DNA of 64,000 nt from Clusia tigrina (GCA_920105625.2 OV050033.1:16636001-16700000), one strand, 5' to 3'; counted from the first letter of the stretch, positions 23,771 to 36,102 are shown. A program made the numbers and translations. Notes: generated by a model from the letters alone, not told the origin.

Positions 23771-24260
23771 ATGTGATAGTTAAAAAGCCTGAGGTGATTA
23801 TTAATTACTCCGAGGCATGTTTATTGACTCTTTAGCTCTTTGGGGATTAAAGTCCCCCAGAAGAGATTTGGACTGTCTTAGATCCCGGAAGATTTTCCAG
23901 GTTTGACTTCATTCAGGTTCGAACTGAGAGGTCGCGGCCTTCTTTGCTAAGCTATCAGGCTTCTCATTTCCCTCTACTCCTACACGGCATGGTACCTGGT
24001 AGAGATAACTTGTTGATACTCCCTAGAGAGTCTAAATTTCCAATACAGTTCCACACAAGTTTAGACTTCAACAAAGGTAGGTTCAATCTTCTAAGGGCTG
24101 CTTGACTATCGGATTGAATTACGATGTTTTTTCCACGATACAACCTGTCAATGTTGTACTAAGTACATCTCTCAATAGCGTGAATCTCCGCTTGAAAAAT
24201 GCTTGGGAAAGGAGGCATTGTCTCCCACCAATGGTGGTATCTAGTTTTAGGTACCTACTT
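23770..24260 (-). mobile_element. Non-LTR retrotransposon relic, RNase H region
   Basis: Read on the minus strand from about 24260. FQAEIHAIERCT ends in a stop, and the same frame resumes with DRLYRGKNIVI and SDSQAAL (24093-24113), the RNase HI core with its catalytic Asp in SDSQ. A shift then gives GVEGNEKPDSLAKKAA (about 23930-23990), the C-terminal RNase H signature. RAKESINMPRSN (about 23815-23850) corresponds to the linker before the C-terminal extension. Stops and frameshifts throughout show an old dead copy. Its motifs differ enough from the relic at 15.8 kb to suggest another family. The open plus-strand frames at 24102-24446 are its antisense shadow. Confidence 0.87.
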
Positions 24261-24690
24261 CTACATCTTCCTACCTACATCTTCGGTCTTTGTCCGTTCA
24301 ATGTTGACTTTAACTACTTTACATTTCAAGAGTCCCGTTTCAAAAAATACTGTTTACAATCACCATCAACATCACACTTTCATCTGCGTTTACTTCCATG
24401 CAGAAGTAAATGTCCTTTAAATAGAATACGTATTTCCGAGAGATAATCAACTACGAGTTTCTATAGAAATTATGTTCTAAGTACGCAGGTTAAATCCTCA
24501 AGCCAATTACTCTTCAGAGGGTGTGAGAACTGTGTGTACCAGAGTTGCGCTTTAACTAGAACTTGCCCTCCCCCTCCCTCACTATTACTCCCTTTGTCAA
24601 ATTGACCTGTTTTATGAAATTAGACTATAGTAATTATAGTACATATTAAGTTGTTATAATTATATTTATTATGAAGTAATTATACGAAGC
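24260..24690. other. Type G remainder, AT-rich, nothing recognised
   Basis: Possibly more of the decayed element upstream of its RNase H (minus strand), but no motif is readable. It ends in TATAATTATATTTATTAT-type text before the next richer block. Confidence 0.35.
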
Positions 24691-25237
24691 GCGTCCAAAT
24701 GATATCTCGGCAATGCTGGCAAGCCCACATTGCAGCAGCTGCCAACGTGCACTTACGGTAAACACATGTCAAACAAGGACATGCAAATAGATAAGGGAAT
24801 ACAGCCACGTTATTTACGTGCACCTCGCACGCACACTCTCACACACACACCCACACCAATACACACGTTCACACCACCGAGCCGCATGCACCTGCACGTG
24901 CTTATTTGAGGCAAAAAAATTTCAAAGGAAAACAAGTCTGTCTGTCTGCCTGCGTGCCAGTGTCGACGTTTAACTGACCTCAAAGAATGCTGTTCTATGC
25001 TCTGGTTTTTTTAATACTTGCCTTACGCTAAAATAGTAGTGGAAGTAGCGGTGGAAGTGGTTGTTGTTGTTGTTGTTGTTGTTGCTGGGGTAGTTGTAGT
25101 GTAGTCCTAGTGTAGTTGCGCCTTGTGTTGGCCTGCTTTTGTTTTCGTATTTAGCTGTAGACTTTCGCAGAGAGCTCGCATTGCTGCGTGTTTTACGCGT
25201 ATGTGTACACTCATGTGCTGTGTGCATCCTTGTTTGC

Positions 25238-25269
<32 letters not shown>

Positions 25270-25590
25270 CTGTGTGTGTTTGTAATTGCAAACTTGACTC
25301 GAGTGTTAGTTGGTTGCATGCCTCGACCGCGCAACAATAGCGACTGCGAAACTACCACGTCTAGGATCATCATGTGAAAATGACTTTAATGTAGTCTACA
25401 ACGTCGCAGTTGTTGTTGTTTGCCGTTGTTGTTCGGCTTTGTTTGCGCTCGTTGTTTGCGTTGTTGCTGTTATTGTTGCGATTATTGTACAGCGCCCGCT
25501 TAAGGAGCCGAAAACAAATAAGATTGTGACTTAGTTGAGTTGAGGCAGCTGTGTGATAAGAGCAAATTTGCAGCAGGATCAAGTAGACTG
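24690..25590. other. Type U block with TTG and GT repeats
   Basis: Unique DNA starting near GCGTCCAAATGATATC. It has CACACACA at 24838-24852, (TTG)n at 25061-25086, (GT)n at 25240-25279 and GTTGTT-rich text at 25407-25480. No gene was supported. Confidence 0.45.
25240..25279. repeat. (GT)n microsatellite
   Basis: About fourteen uninterrupted GT steps, then GAC, then more GT. It is able to form Z-DNA, and one strand is (CA)n. Confidence 0.9.
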
Positions 25591-27455
25591 CTATTTTGAG
25601 TCCTCGATTACGAGCGCATTAATTATTCCATTCAGGACAATTTTGCAAATGTGTAATAGGAAATCCTGTGCGAAGTTTGAGACATAGAAATTCCTGATAG
25701 GAAGCCTTAATTAAATGTCATATACGCAAAAAATAGCAGGACTCAGAGAGGATCCCATTTGTGATGATTATCAAAGCACAAGTAATGGAAAAAACTTTGA
25801 AAAGTTCTGTTGTGGTCCAATTATGATTGAACTTTTCCCTTTTTACCACTATTAGTGATGTGCAATTCTCCGGAAGTAGTACCAGATGATGAATTTGATC
25901 TCAGTAGAAATTCTCCAGGAGTGTAGACCAGCAAATATAAACATTTGTTATAGTTGCTTAGGACTAATTTCTTAGATATTACTGCGAAATTTTGTATTTC
26001 TGATAGTTCTCACAAAATTTTCTTCCGTGAGTAACCTTAAATAATAATAAGAATAATAATCTTTTTGAAGCCATCGCTTATCCTCATGAAATAACTTTGC
26101 TAATGCTAAACTGAAATTATAAATTTCAAATTCCTACTATATCTGGAATATATGAAGTCCAAGGTGTCCTGTTGCTGTCTCTTGCTTCGTAATCCTTTAA
26201 GACTTAAAGTTTAAGTCATCGGTCGCAAGTATTATTTGCTCGAATGACCTGATTTCTACCTTCGAGATCATTCTGGCAAGTAAAGACTAGTTTAGTGGCG
26301 ACTTGGAAGCAGAAACGATCACGGTGATATGGGCATAAAAGTGAAGCTATTGAACTTTTGTAGGGAATTAAACTAGATTAACTATGGTTTAAGTGAGTTA
26401 AGCTAAGTTGCCAAACAGAATCATTCATATGAGTGATTCATAATCCAGTTTTACAAGCTAATTGTCGTAGCAATTTGAAGATGACTCAGTACATTAACAT
26501 AATCTTTCTATACTATTCTATTTGATTGACCTGTAATCTTTAATGGTTATGGTGATATAAAGCCCCGATACATATGCAACCCAACTATCTGCGGTAGTAG
26601 AGTGTACCTACAAGATTTTCAAATTCCTTCCATCGTCCTTTCTGTTGCTGTTAATATTGTTAGACTGCTTTAATTGTAGTACACTCGCAATCTTCTTTAG
26701 ACTGATAACGGAGTGACATGGATCATAAGTCAATATAGTGAAGGGGATTCGTTTATTTTTTTATTGTGTATTCTTGCGACTCACAGTGACTTTCTTTAAA
26801 CAGTTATTCGCTATTGTTTTATCTTCCTAAATCGTGTTTTATATTTAGCTTTTAAATAAAGAGCTCCCAAACCATCCTTTTAGAAAATGTACGGTGTCTT
26901 ATTCACATTCTATATCACGATCAGTGCAAATTTTTGCAATCCTGCAACAAAAATATCATAAAATATTTATATATTAAGTATGAGAATATCATCAAATATT
27001 TATATATTATGTATGAGGACCGGACCAACGACTGAGGGACAATAATAGTGGATCCAGTACATTGAATCATGAGATGCTTCCTCAGCATGTTGCATGAAGT
27101 AGAAACCCGCCTTTGTTTCCAACTTAGTGAAAGGAATTTTCTTCAGCAGTTGTTGAAGTTTATATTATACTTTAACAATATCAGATGATTTGTCCCACGA
27201 TTCGTCCCTTGATTCCATCATCTGTCACTTAATAAATAATTCTAGTTTGTACTTCTATTTTCTAATATTATAAATATCTTGTTCCTAAAGTAATTATAAT
27301 TGAAGATAATGTACACCACACTACTCAGGAGAAGACTGGTCTTTCTCCTTGACTTGTTTTGAGTTTATTTTTGTTTTTAGTACTTAACACCATCGCGGTA
27401 CGTAATAAGAGTCCATGCTATATAAAAACATAATAATTGTTGGACTACTCGTATG
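25590..27455. other. Type G block, AT-rich
   Basis: Bland AT-rich DNA. The only structure seen is a short tandem duplication at 26950-27018. No gene or transposon domain was recognised. Confidence 0.4.
26950..27018. repeat. Short AT-rich direct duplication
   Basis: Two 33-base copies sharing AATATCAT(A/C)AAATATTTATATATTA and GTATGAG, about 36 bases apart. Confidence 0.8.
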
Positions 27456-27779
27456 ATATATTTCAATCCTTGCGATCTTCTACAAAACTTTCGTGGGTGC
27501 AAGAGACGGAGTTAAGTGCTACTTATAAAGCATTGATCACTATATACTCGTATGCAATTTAGAAGATGATATATTTCAATCCTTACGATCTTCTGCAAAA
27601 CTTTCGTGGGTGCAAGAGATGCAGTAAAGTCCTGCTTATAAAGCCTTGGTAAAGAGATGCAATTTAGAAGATGATATATTTCAATCCTCGCGATTTTCTG
27701 CAAAACTTTCGTGGGTGCAAGAGATGGAGTTAAGTCTCGCTTATAAAGCCTTGGTAAAGAGATGCAATTTAGAAGATCC
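27455..27779. repeat. 105-113-bp triplication
   Basis: Three copies begin at GATATATTTCAATCC (about 27455, 27568 and 27673), pass through AAAACTTTCGTGGGTGCAAGA and (A/T)GCTTATAAAGC, and end in ATGCAATTTAGAAGA. Copies 2 and 3 are 105 bp apart, so on the minus strand they share a frame and make a 35-residue repeat with LLNCISLPRLYK and LAPTKVLQKI. That open frame (27512-27781) is most likely a by-product of the unit length. Confidence 0.9.
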
Positions 27780-28330
27780 ATAATCTATTCTCTCTAACGA
27801 TTGACTAATTACCATACACATAAACTTTCCTTCGATTAGTATTATAGTTTTGAGGCTTTGAAGGACCTGTGTAAGATTGTAGAGGAAGTAAGCAGCTGAA
27901 TTTCTTCTTTGTGGGCACCTGGTTTCCCCCTACTATTGTGCTTATTTTCACTTATTTATTAAGATAAAAGCAGTTAACCCCTAACTTTCCAATGAAAGGA
28001 GCACTAACCTGTTGACAATGCTCTGCTCTGTGTTTATATCAGTGCAGAGGATCCCTCACAAAAGAATGATTTCGGTTGCACTTATTAAAAAAACAAAATT
28101 TCACATCCTTCTAATTATCATTTTCGACCAGTTTGCCTTTGAATAATGTGTGCATAGAATTTATATATGAGTTTGTCAACTAAGGATGCTAATTAAATGA
28201 AGCAATTACGAGGACTTTGCGGTGTTACTTTGTAAAAATCCTACCAACTTTTGTTTCTCCTTTCAGTACTTTTTCACTGAGTCAGTTGCATTTTGAATGA
28301 AATTATCAAACTACATTAATGACTTGTTCC
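27780..28330. other. Type G remainder, nothing recognised
   Basis: AT-rich DNA between the triplication and the next richer block. No feature was identified. Confidence 0.4.
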
Positions 28331-28376
28331 CAGCAAGCATCCACCACAGTTGCCTTACAAGGATCTTTAGTTAATC

Positions 28377-28380
<4 letters not shown>

Positions 28381-28409
<29 letters not shown>
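28381..28409. repeat. (GA)n microsatellite
   Basis: Fourteen GA steps without interruption. GAGAG is a GAGA-factor core in flies; no functional claim is made. Confidence 0.92.
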
Positions 28410-28411
<2 letters not shown>

Positions 28412-30110
28412 CTGAGAGTGGGGCATTTCCATTTGATCCTTTATTTCGTTATTCCAATTCACTTTTGTTTATACTAAGAAGCTTCCTTCTACTTTCAATT
28501 AAATGTGTGCACTTCTGCTTCGCTTTGTAAATATGTTTCATATGCTTCGCTCTGGCTCCCACATTTTGGAGCACCACTTCCTTGTTTACTTGCTTGTGTG
28601 CTGGCTGGCTGGCCTCATAAAATATGGTGGCAATTAGCACAACATCCTGTTTCGTTCCGTTTCGTATCGCATACGCTCGCTCGCTCGCATGCTTGTTTGT
28701 GTTTTCTTAACATTTTTGCACTTGGCACACACACATACACACAAACACACTTTCCCATAAACGCACGTACCCGTGCAGATTCTCAGACAGAGTGAGTCGA
28801 ATAAACAAGGAACGCGCCTCACTTGTCGGCCCCACCATTATCACTTGTACACTGCCTCTAAGCAACCACTTTGCATTTGTATTTCTGCCTCTTTTGCTGG
28901 GCACGAAGAAAGAAAATAAAATAAAATCAACTGAAAACAAAACAAAACAAAACAACAAGGAAGGAAATGAAAACAAGAAGAAAAAGAAAAGGACTTTCCA
29001 CTGCAGGTGCTTAGCAAATGTTCAGAAGTTCCTCTTTGCTGTTTCTTTTAAAAATATAATTTTTGTGTTTTGCCGTATGTGTTCGTGTCCGTCTTCTGGG
29101 CCTCTGTGTGTGTGTGTGTGTGTTGAGGCATCCTGCGAGCCCGCTGTTGTTGTTGCTGTTGTATTCGGTTGTAGCTGTTACGTCTTTTGAAGTATTTGTT
29201 TTGCTGTTGTAATTGTTGTTGTAGTTGTGTTTGTTTGCAGTGCGCTTAGCATGTTTACGTGTTTGTTTTTGATTGACCCAGCAACCTTATTTGAACGCCT
29301 AAAACTAGACGCTGCTATTTTTTTTTGCCGTGCAGTTGTTAATTTTAATTTCTGTAAATATGGCAACCATGCTTAAAGCTGGCAACAAGGACAACAGCAG
29401 CAGGAGCAGTGGCAATAGCAATTTTTTCCATTTTAATTAAATTTTTTAATGCCCCGCACTGTGCGCACTTCCTTTGCTTGGCATTGGCTGTAATTGGCCA
29501 GCATGTTTTACTTCGGCTGGAACTGGCGACTCTGAACAGTTGTGCTCTGTGCAGTCATTGCAGTGGCAGCTTTGTCCGTTTTTTTGGATTATTAAAACCG
29601 GCTCCGGCTGCTGCCACTGTTGTTGCTTATTTCCTTTAAATGGCGAACGACTTTAATTCTCTTGGCGTACAATTCAATCTTAGACTGTGCTTTCTCCAAC
29701 CTCCTCCCCCAGCGAAGCAGTGTCAACTCTCTGGGTGCTGCCCTGCCACTCGCATGCCTGCCCGTAAGTGCGTGACATATGCCACAAGGATTAAGTTATG
29801 TATAATATTTTTTTAAAAGCAACCTTTTCTTCAGCTCACAATACCAAACAGGAAAATGTTATATAAAAGCAACGATTTTCTCCAACAAAGGATCAAAGTG
29901 CACGTTATGGCCCACATTCATCATCCATAAATAGTGTTAAATGCGAGTGGAGAGGTCGACCCTAAGCCCCCACTTCAAAATGAGGTCTGCTGCAGCCTAC
30001 TTTCGGATACTAATGCGTGTGACAAAAATAAAAAGGAAATTCAACATTTTCAGCACATTTACACAGCTCCCACCCTCCAAGAACGCCCACTTAAAAACAC
30101 ACTTACTCCC

Positions 30111-30136
30111 ACACACACACACACACACATACACAC
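30111..30136. repeat. (CA)n microsatellite
   Basis: CACACA run with one TA interruption. Confidence 0.85.
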
Positions 30137-30599
30137 AGAAAAGGGAGCAGCGCTGTCAATTACAGGAATATTTTCATAAGTTATTTTTAAAAATTACGTT
30201 TTTCCGCTTGAATGCAATGCAACGTTCCGCCCGCCACCAACCGGCGACGCCGAACGCTCCACGAAAACATTTTAAGATGAAAATAATTGCGGCAAGGAAG
30301 CAAGTAAGTCAAGTGAGCAGCACTTCTTTGATGTTGTTGATATTTGTTTTATGGCTGAAATTCTCGGAAAAATGTGCTCTTTGGCAGTAAATGGCGTGGC
30401 ATAAACAAAAATGCCTGCCGTCCATATCCATCCATACTCAACTATACACTCCCACGCCATCATAATGCGACTACAATGCGCCCCTGCCCATTGCCTGCTG
30501 GCCTACTCGCACATATTTCCAAGATTAATCGTTACGGAGGCAAATTTTTGGGGTTAATAGGAGCCATTTATTAATGGGACTTAATGGAATAGCCGAGAA

Positions 30600-31810
30600 A
30601 GTGCCCAAGCATGACCACAAAGAGGCTCACATTTCCGGCAATCTTGAGGAGAAATTACCAAATTGCAGTTCAGTATTCATAATTTGGTTGTGCATTTGAA
30701 GGACGAAGGCGTCATGGAGTCCGCATCCTAGTAAACCAAAATGAGTTAGGAGGGCTTCATAATAAATCAGTGAAGTCCGTTGGAGCGATATGACGAAGAC
30801 GTACACACAGACCGTGGGTCACAGAGCGAGGCCGTAGAAATTTACAATGATATAAAGAGGGCTCTGCAATCGTGGTGTTTATGGTATGAGCGGTGGTTAC
30901 TCGGCTTTGCCACTTGGAATACATAAAAAATGAAAACAACTTCAAAATAGCAATATGACTACGCTAGGCATATATTATATTGACGGTTTGTGGAACCAGA
31001 GTGCTCAAAACTCATAAGTAGTAGTGACGTTCTTAGAATAGAGTCCTGTCCCTATCTTTAAGGCAATATATGTCCATGCAAGCTGTGTGATGACAGAAAT
31101 ATGGGTCATATGTGGATCACATACATTGTGTCCTTTGAAAAGACTGAACAGTGAGCACAGATCCTTTCTCTTCAGACCATGAAGAAAGTTTGCTGTTTTC
31201 TTGCTCCGCTCTAGACTGGGTCTGAATTGGTTTATATGATCAGTAAAATTTGTGTGTGTTTGAAGGAGCCTATTATTTAATCTTTTATTGCAATAGCAGT
31301 GCAGGAGGAGGAAAGGGTTCCAAAAGTGTTGGGGAATGTTTTGTGAAAGTGAGTAAGGCTTCGGAACACAAAAATAAAAGGTTATATAAAGAAGCCTTAA
31401 GAGGATGAAGCTAAAAGTTATATAAAGAAGCCTTAAAGCTAAAAAATATATAAAAAAAGCATCAGTGAGGTGAGATTTTAATCCCCGGACTCCATGAGCA
31501 TGTTTGCCTTTAAGCCGCGGAGATCTACTCTATAAAATATTACGAGAATATGAATATGAATAATCCAGGAATAAATTTAGAAGATCAGTTGCAGCAGGGA
31601 AGATGGTAAGATAGCAAGAAGTAAACTGTTGAGAGAAAGGAAAGCAATATCTGCGACAACAAGAACTCTAGGATGTTTCAACAAGTATTTTCAAGCTCTT
31701 GGAATAACTTTGAAAGACAAAATTCCATAATCAAAACCATCAAAAAAGGGAGCAAAGGAGAAGTCTCAAATCAGATCCACAGAATTATGCTTGGTACTCG
31801 TAAGGGCTCC
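30600..31810. other. Type G block, AT-rich
   Basis: Nothing coding was recognised. A small direct repeat with TTATATAAAGAAGCCTTAA occurs at about 31381 and 31418, with a decayed third at about 31445. Confidence 0.4.
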
Positions 31811-32534
31811 AATTTGGTACTGAGACTCCGGATTTGGTACTGAAACTCCGGATCTGCTACTGAAACAGCGGATTTGGTACTGAAATTCCAGATTTGGTAC
31901 TGAAACATCGGACTTGGTACTGAAACATCGGATTTGGTACTTAAACTCCAGATTTGGTACTGAAACATCGGACTTGGTACTGAAACACCGGATTTGGTAC
32001 TGAAACACCGGGTTTGGTACTGAAACTCCGGGTTTGGGCACTGAAACACCGGATTTGGTACTAAAACTCCAGATTTGGTACTAAAACTCCGGATTTGATA
32101 CTGAAACATCGGACTTGGTACTGAAACATCGGATTTGGTACTTAAACTCCAGATTTGGTACTGAAACATCGGATTTGGTACTTAAACTCCAGATTTGGTA
32201 CTGAAACATCGGATTTGGTACTGAAACATCGGACTTGGTACTGAAACATCGGACTTGGTACTGAAACACCGGATTTGGTACTGAAACACCGGGTTTGGTA
32301 CTGAAACTCCGGGTTTGGGCACTGAAACACCGGATTTGGTACTAAAACTCCAGATTTGGTACTGAAACACCGGATTTGGTACTAAAACACCAGATTTGGT
32401 ACTGAAACACCGGATTTTCTACTGAAACATCGGATTTGGTACTGAAACACCGGGTTTGGGTACTGAAACTCCGGATTTGGTACTATAACTCTGGATTTGG
32501 TACTGAAACATCAGATTTGATATTGAAACTCCAG
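31811..32534. repeat. 20-bp minisatellite, about 36 copies, with higher-order repeat
   Basis: The consensus is GATTTGGTACTGAAACACCG, repeated for about 724 bp with a few 21-base units. Variant units (TTAAACTCCA, GGGTTTGGGCACTG) occur in the same order in two blocks. The GGGTTTGGGCA variant at about 32030 recurs at about 32311, an offset of 281 bases or fourteen units plus one, so a multi-unit block was duplicated. Because 20 is not a multiple of 3, each frame cycles through 60 bp and the minus strand stays open in all three frames (STKSDVSVPN-type peptides). Those open frames are artefacts of the repeat. Confidence 0.95.
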
Positions 32535-33060
32535 AATAAACTAATACGAAAAATGGAATTATCGACAATTCTTCGCTCAATGGAATGAACATTATTTAAT
32601 AATACATCAAGGATCTCAAAGAAATGTCGTGCTGGCTTTATAAAAAATGTGAATCCATTCTGTAGCGATTCAAATCCATCGTAAGAAGGGTAAAAATTGT
32701 AACAGTTGATTTAATAACATTTGATTAAATGTTTAAATACAGATTTGGATTAAAGTAAATTGATTTAATGCTAATGATGTGTAGAGTGTTTATCCAGTCC
32801 GGTTTTGTCTAGAAGAAGTGTGTCCATATGTCTCTCTACCGACTAGTTAACACCTAATCCTTGGTATTCTGTCCGAATTCAGCTTATTTGCCTCAGTTAC
32901 AATCGATCCGGCTTTTCTGTTGGACTAATTTGGCGTATCGTGGTGGCATTAATGCGCGTCTCTAATCGTTTTAAGGCAGTCCTCAATGTTGATGTTGAGG
33001 TCCCTTAAGAAAGCACAGTTTTCATTGCTGAGGATGACCGTGAGTTAATAAAGACCACCT
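32535..33060. other. Type G segment, nothing recognised
   Basis: AT-rich DNA after the minisatellite. The segment 32780-33060 is somewhat richer and may belong to the next segment. No domain was seen. Confidence 0.35.
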
Positions 33061-33635
33061 ACTTAGTTGCTGCTGCTTCCATAATGCAGTTGCGTTGCTT
33101 TGTTTGTAGAAAGTGGTGCTGTGGGCATTACTTAGCTTAACTCAACTGTATCCTATTGCAACTGCGTCTACTGCTGTGGACATCTGTTGTTGTTGTCATA
33201 TCTTGACTGTATTGCCGTTGCTTGCCATTTTGACCTTGGGCTATCTTGAACACTGCTTAGGAAGCGGCCTATTACACCTGTTGCTAAGTGTGTCTCAGTG
33301 TTATGCTCGGTATTTGCGTCGCTGTTGCATGTACTCCGCATAATCTTACATTGCAAGTTTGTCTAAATTTTGTTCGTCTGTGTGAGGTCATTCATTGCTG
33401 AGGTTGAGGTATCTTTACTTTTCTTCGTGGTATATGTAGGTCTACTCATTTGACAATTTAAATATACATTATTGATTAATATTGATTAAATAGTATATTT
33501 TAATTGTTATTTTTTTATTTTGCATGCTCAATGATTCCGTAGCTCTCATGGTGACCTCAGGGTGTGCTTATTTTCAATGTTGTGCACTATTTCTACAAAG
33601 TTTAAGGGCATTTTTGTAAGAGAGAAATTAATTTG
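33060..33635. other. Small richer patch, then AT-rich DNA
   Basis: 33060-33370 has CTGCTGCTT and TTGTTGTTGTC text like the U blocks. The word TCATTGCTGAGG occurs at about 33020 and again at about 33390. AT-rich text with a repeated ATTGATTAA occurs at about 33470-33490. No gene was identified. Confidence 0.35.
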
Positions 33636-33890
33636 TCAGAATGAGGAGGCTCTTACTAGGTTCAGATGTGTTGGGAATGGACGATATCAATTGCTTATCC
33701 ATGGATAGACTTCTGAGCTTCATAAATAAGTCAATTAAGTTTCCAAACGATGTAACTTTCCTTCGCAAATCTTCTTCCTTCTGCTTTCAGATTTATAGTA
33801 CAATGGGCATTACTTGCCTGAGTTCTAGGAAACCTCATTCTACGGCTGGTCTCCGAGCTACCTCAATTGTATCTACTATTTTACCTAAGA
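33636..33890 (+). mobile_element. Non-LTR retrotransposon 3' fragment (C-terminus plus 3' UTR)
   Basis: From 33641 one open frame reads LLLGSDVLGMDDI and LSMDRLLSFINKS, the extreme C-terminus of an RNase H-bearing non-LTR ORF2. A 3' UTR follows with TTATAGTACAATGGGCATTA. The copy at 42870-43332 matches both the coding end (LGSDVL, LSLDR, FINES) and the UTR (TTATAGTACAATGGATATCA), so they are one family. Homology stops abruptly on the 5' side at about 33636, typical of a severely 5'-truncated insertion. Confidence 0.8.
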
Positions 33891-34140
33891 AAAATTATAT
33901 GAATCCTCACAGTACCACAACAAGAACACATACTCACGCCAAAGCTAGTCGAGATGGACGGAAAGGAGTTTGTGGCAGATTACAAAATTATATTTGAAAT
34001 ATAAGCACAGAGTACACAGAACAATATAAACACCTTGTAGAGTTTATAAGAACGAGATATAAATCTCTAGACGAGGTGCGAACATAATTTTAAAGACCAT
34101 TCTTAAAAATATTATAAATCAAAAGAGATTTTGAACTCTC
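33891..34140. other. Spacer between two convergent retrotransposon 3' ends
   Basis: About 250 bp of AT-rich DNA separating the plus-strand fragment on the left from the minus-strand fragment on the right. Nothing else was recognised. Confidence 0.4.
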
Positions 34141-34400
34141 GACTGATCGCCTTTGTTGGGTTTGGTTTGGTTAGACTGGCCGGCCGTTAAGTCCACACAT
34201 AGACCTACAAGGTCCTTTACGGTGCCAGATGGATATTCATTTAAGAGCTATAGTATGGATCATTAAACAGTGGGGGCGCTCTTAGCAATTCTTAAGAGAA
34301 AAACTATACCTAATTGTGCGACTTCTTCTAGTCCTTCAAACCAAACCGCCTTTGTAGATCTCAGTTTTATTTATCAATCCACCAACTCAACTCATCGGCA
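34140..34400 (-). mobile_element. Non-LTR retrotransposon 3' fragment, same family as 15.8-16.9 kb
   Basis: On the minus strand it reads WFEGLEEV, aligning with WFEELDEV of the 16.5-kb relic, then a decayed coding end. A 3' UTR follows with GAATATCCATCTGGC, GTCTATGTGTGG and GGCC(G/A)(G/A)CCAGTCTAACC. It ends in a tail of degenerate TAACC/AAACC units (about 34150-34172 on plus). Stops and substitutions mark it as old. The 5' limit is uncertain, as similarity fades beyond about 34370. Confidence 0.75.
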
Positions 34401-34650
34401 AAGAGGATTTGCAAACACAGTTAGGATTCAGTATCAGTTTTTTCTAGGATCCATGATTCTATTCGTATCTTGATATTGCGCGGCATCTTGGAAATTCTAC
34501 CATGGGAAATTCTTCTATGATTTCAGAATGCTTGTTGCAACATCAATCAACCGATTAGCTTTTTGAAGTACTAAAACTCAATCACGGAAACTTTCTTCTG
34601 TGCCTCACTTCAAATTTCAATAAAATTTCCTTAGGATTAACAACTGAACT
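34400..34650. other. Type G remainder
   Basis: AT-rich DNA, possibly continuing the decayed element on its right. Nothing readable. Confidence 0.3.
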
Positions 34651-36014
34651 CTCACTGCCTTCCTCACAAGTTGCAATTTTCCGCTGCTAATTGGTAATTC
34701 CAGCAAATATGTTTCAAATAGTTCGTCTGCGTCAATCACTCCCCTAGTTATATATTTCGCCCCCCATTTGGGTTTTATTTCCAAATCACTTAAAATAAAG
34801 CCTCCAAACGCAGCAGAACAACAAATAAATGTTTTATGACGAACACTGTTGCCGCCTTAGCCTGCCGCTCCTGCTCTCATAGCTGTGCCCGCAAATTAGC
34901 GTTAAATTTGGTTAAATCCTTTTTCGCATAAGCTCAGAGCACGCTTAAAATAAATTATAGCCCGGCCCCAAATAATTCGTGCTTCAAACTGACATTAGTG
35001 GCGCATAAATACAAAATCGGCTTAAAATGATGCGTTGCCAGGGGCAGCGAGGAGCGCGGATGGCTGCAACGGTAGCACTGCAACTCGTGTTCGTTCTTGT
35101 TGCTGCTGTTGTTGTTGCTGCGGCAGCAGGTTCGATGGCTGTGGTGGCATATTCGCGACGTTGTTGTTGTTTGAGTTGTTTCTGCCGCTGCTACTATTTT
35201 CGTTATTTTTGCTACTATTTTTAATGCTTTTCTCCCGAAAATTTCCTATAATGCATGAAATCCTGACAAAGTATGCTGGCTCCGTGTTCTCTCTGTGTGT
35301 GAGTGTGTGTGCTTGCATGAATGTGTGTGTATGTGAGAGTGGGGATATAATCGCGCTGCTTGAAATTGCTGCAATTAATAGCGTCACTGGTGCAGCGGTG
35401 TAGAGCGCGGCCAACTTTGTTGTTGCCTGCCATGTGGCACGATGTTGACCGTGCCGACCAACGGAGCGGCCGGGCAACACGAATTTTCAGGCCGCGTGCG
35501 TGGCGTTCTCAGTGAATGAGTGTGCGTGTGTGTATGCTCGTGTGTGTGTTGGTTGCCTGCTGCTCACTCTGAATGGGCGCCAAATGAATATCAGGCATAA
35601 ATATCCAAATTACAACAACGGCAGCAGTAGCAGCAGCAACAACAACAAATGTGGCCAGGGAATTGGGAAAAGGTTTGGCGGGGATTTCGGGCCGGCCTCA
35701 TCGTGTTGATGAGGTGCAACAATTTGCAATTATCACAGCCAGCAACAGTAGCTGCAACAGCTACAACAAAAACAACACTAACAACAGTTGTAATAATAAA
35801 TTCGCTCGCTGTAGCTGAGCAAATGATGTGCCCGCTGGGGTATTACCAAAAAGGTTTTTTCCTGTTTTGGCGGCTTTTCCGCTGGGCTAGCATCGCGTTT
35901 GTGCCGCACTGCTCCCTGCGCCAGCGTTGCTGAATCCTATTCCCGTCGCATTAATTATTTTGCCTGCGCTTATGCGCGCTGTGGCTGAAGTGTAGTCCAG
36001 ATTTTGGGTTTTTT

Positions 36015-36102
36015 GTTGTTGGTGTTGTTGTTCGAGTTGTTGTTGGAGTTGTTGTTGGAGTTGTTGTTGGAGTTGTTGTTGGAGTTGTTGTTGGAGCTGT
36101 TA
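36015..36102. repeat. (TTGTTGTTGGAG)n 12-mer array
   Basis: About six units of GTTGTTGTTGGA preceded by GGTGTTGTTGTTCGA. The plus-strand translation is a Leu/Glu four-residue repeat (LLLE). No gene context supports it. Confidence 0.9.

Larger units (their letters stand above)
28330..30600. other. Type U block, 2.3 kb
   Basis: Opens near a (GA)n tract at 28381-28409. It holds CGCTCGCT runs at 28673-28688, CACACA at 28727-28750, AAAACAAAAC text at 28935-28955, (GT)n at 29106-29122, TTG triplets at 29143-29230 and (CA)n at 30111-30136. The frames on both strands are short and repeat-influenced. No gene was identified. Confidence 0.45.

Noticed and set aside
24102..24446. 114-codon plus-strand frame
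   Set aside because: Antisense shadow of the minus-strand RNase H relic.
31766..32370. Nested minus-strand frames with STKSDVSVPN repeats
   Set aside because: Products of a 20-bp minisatellite that lacks stops in any frame.
31811..32534. CRISPR-like array
   Set aside because: Units are directly adjacent with no unique spacers, and the genome is clearly eukaryotic.
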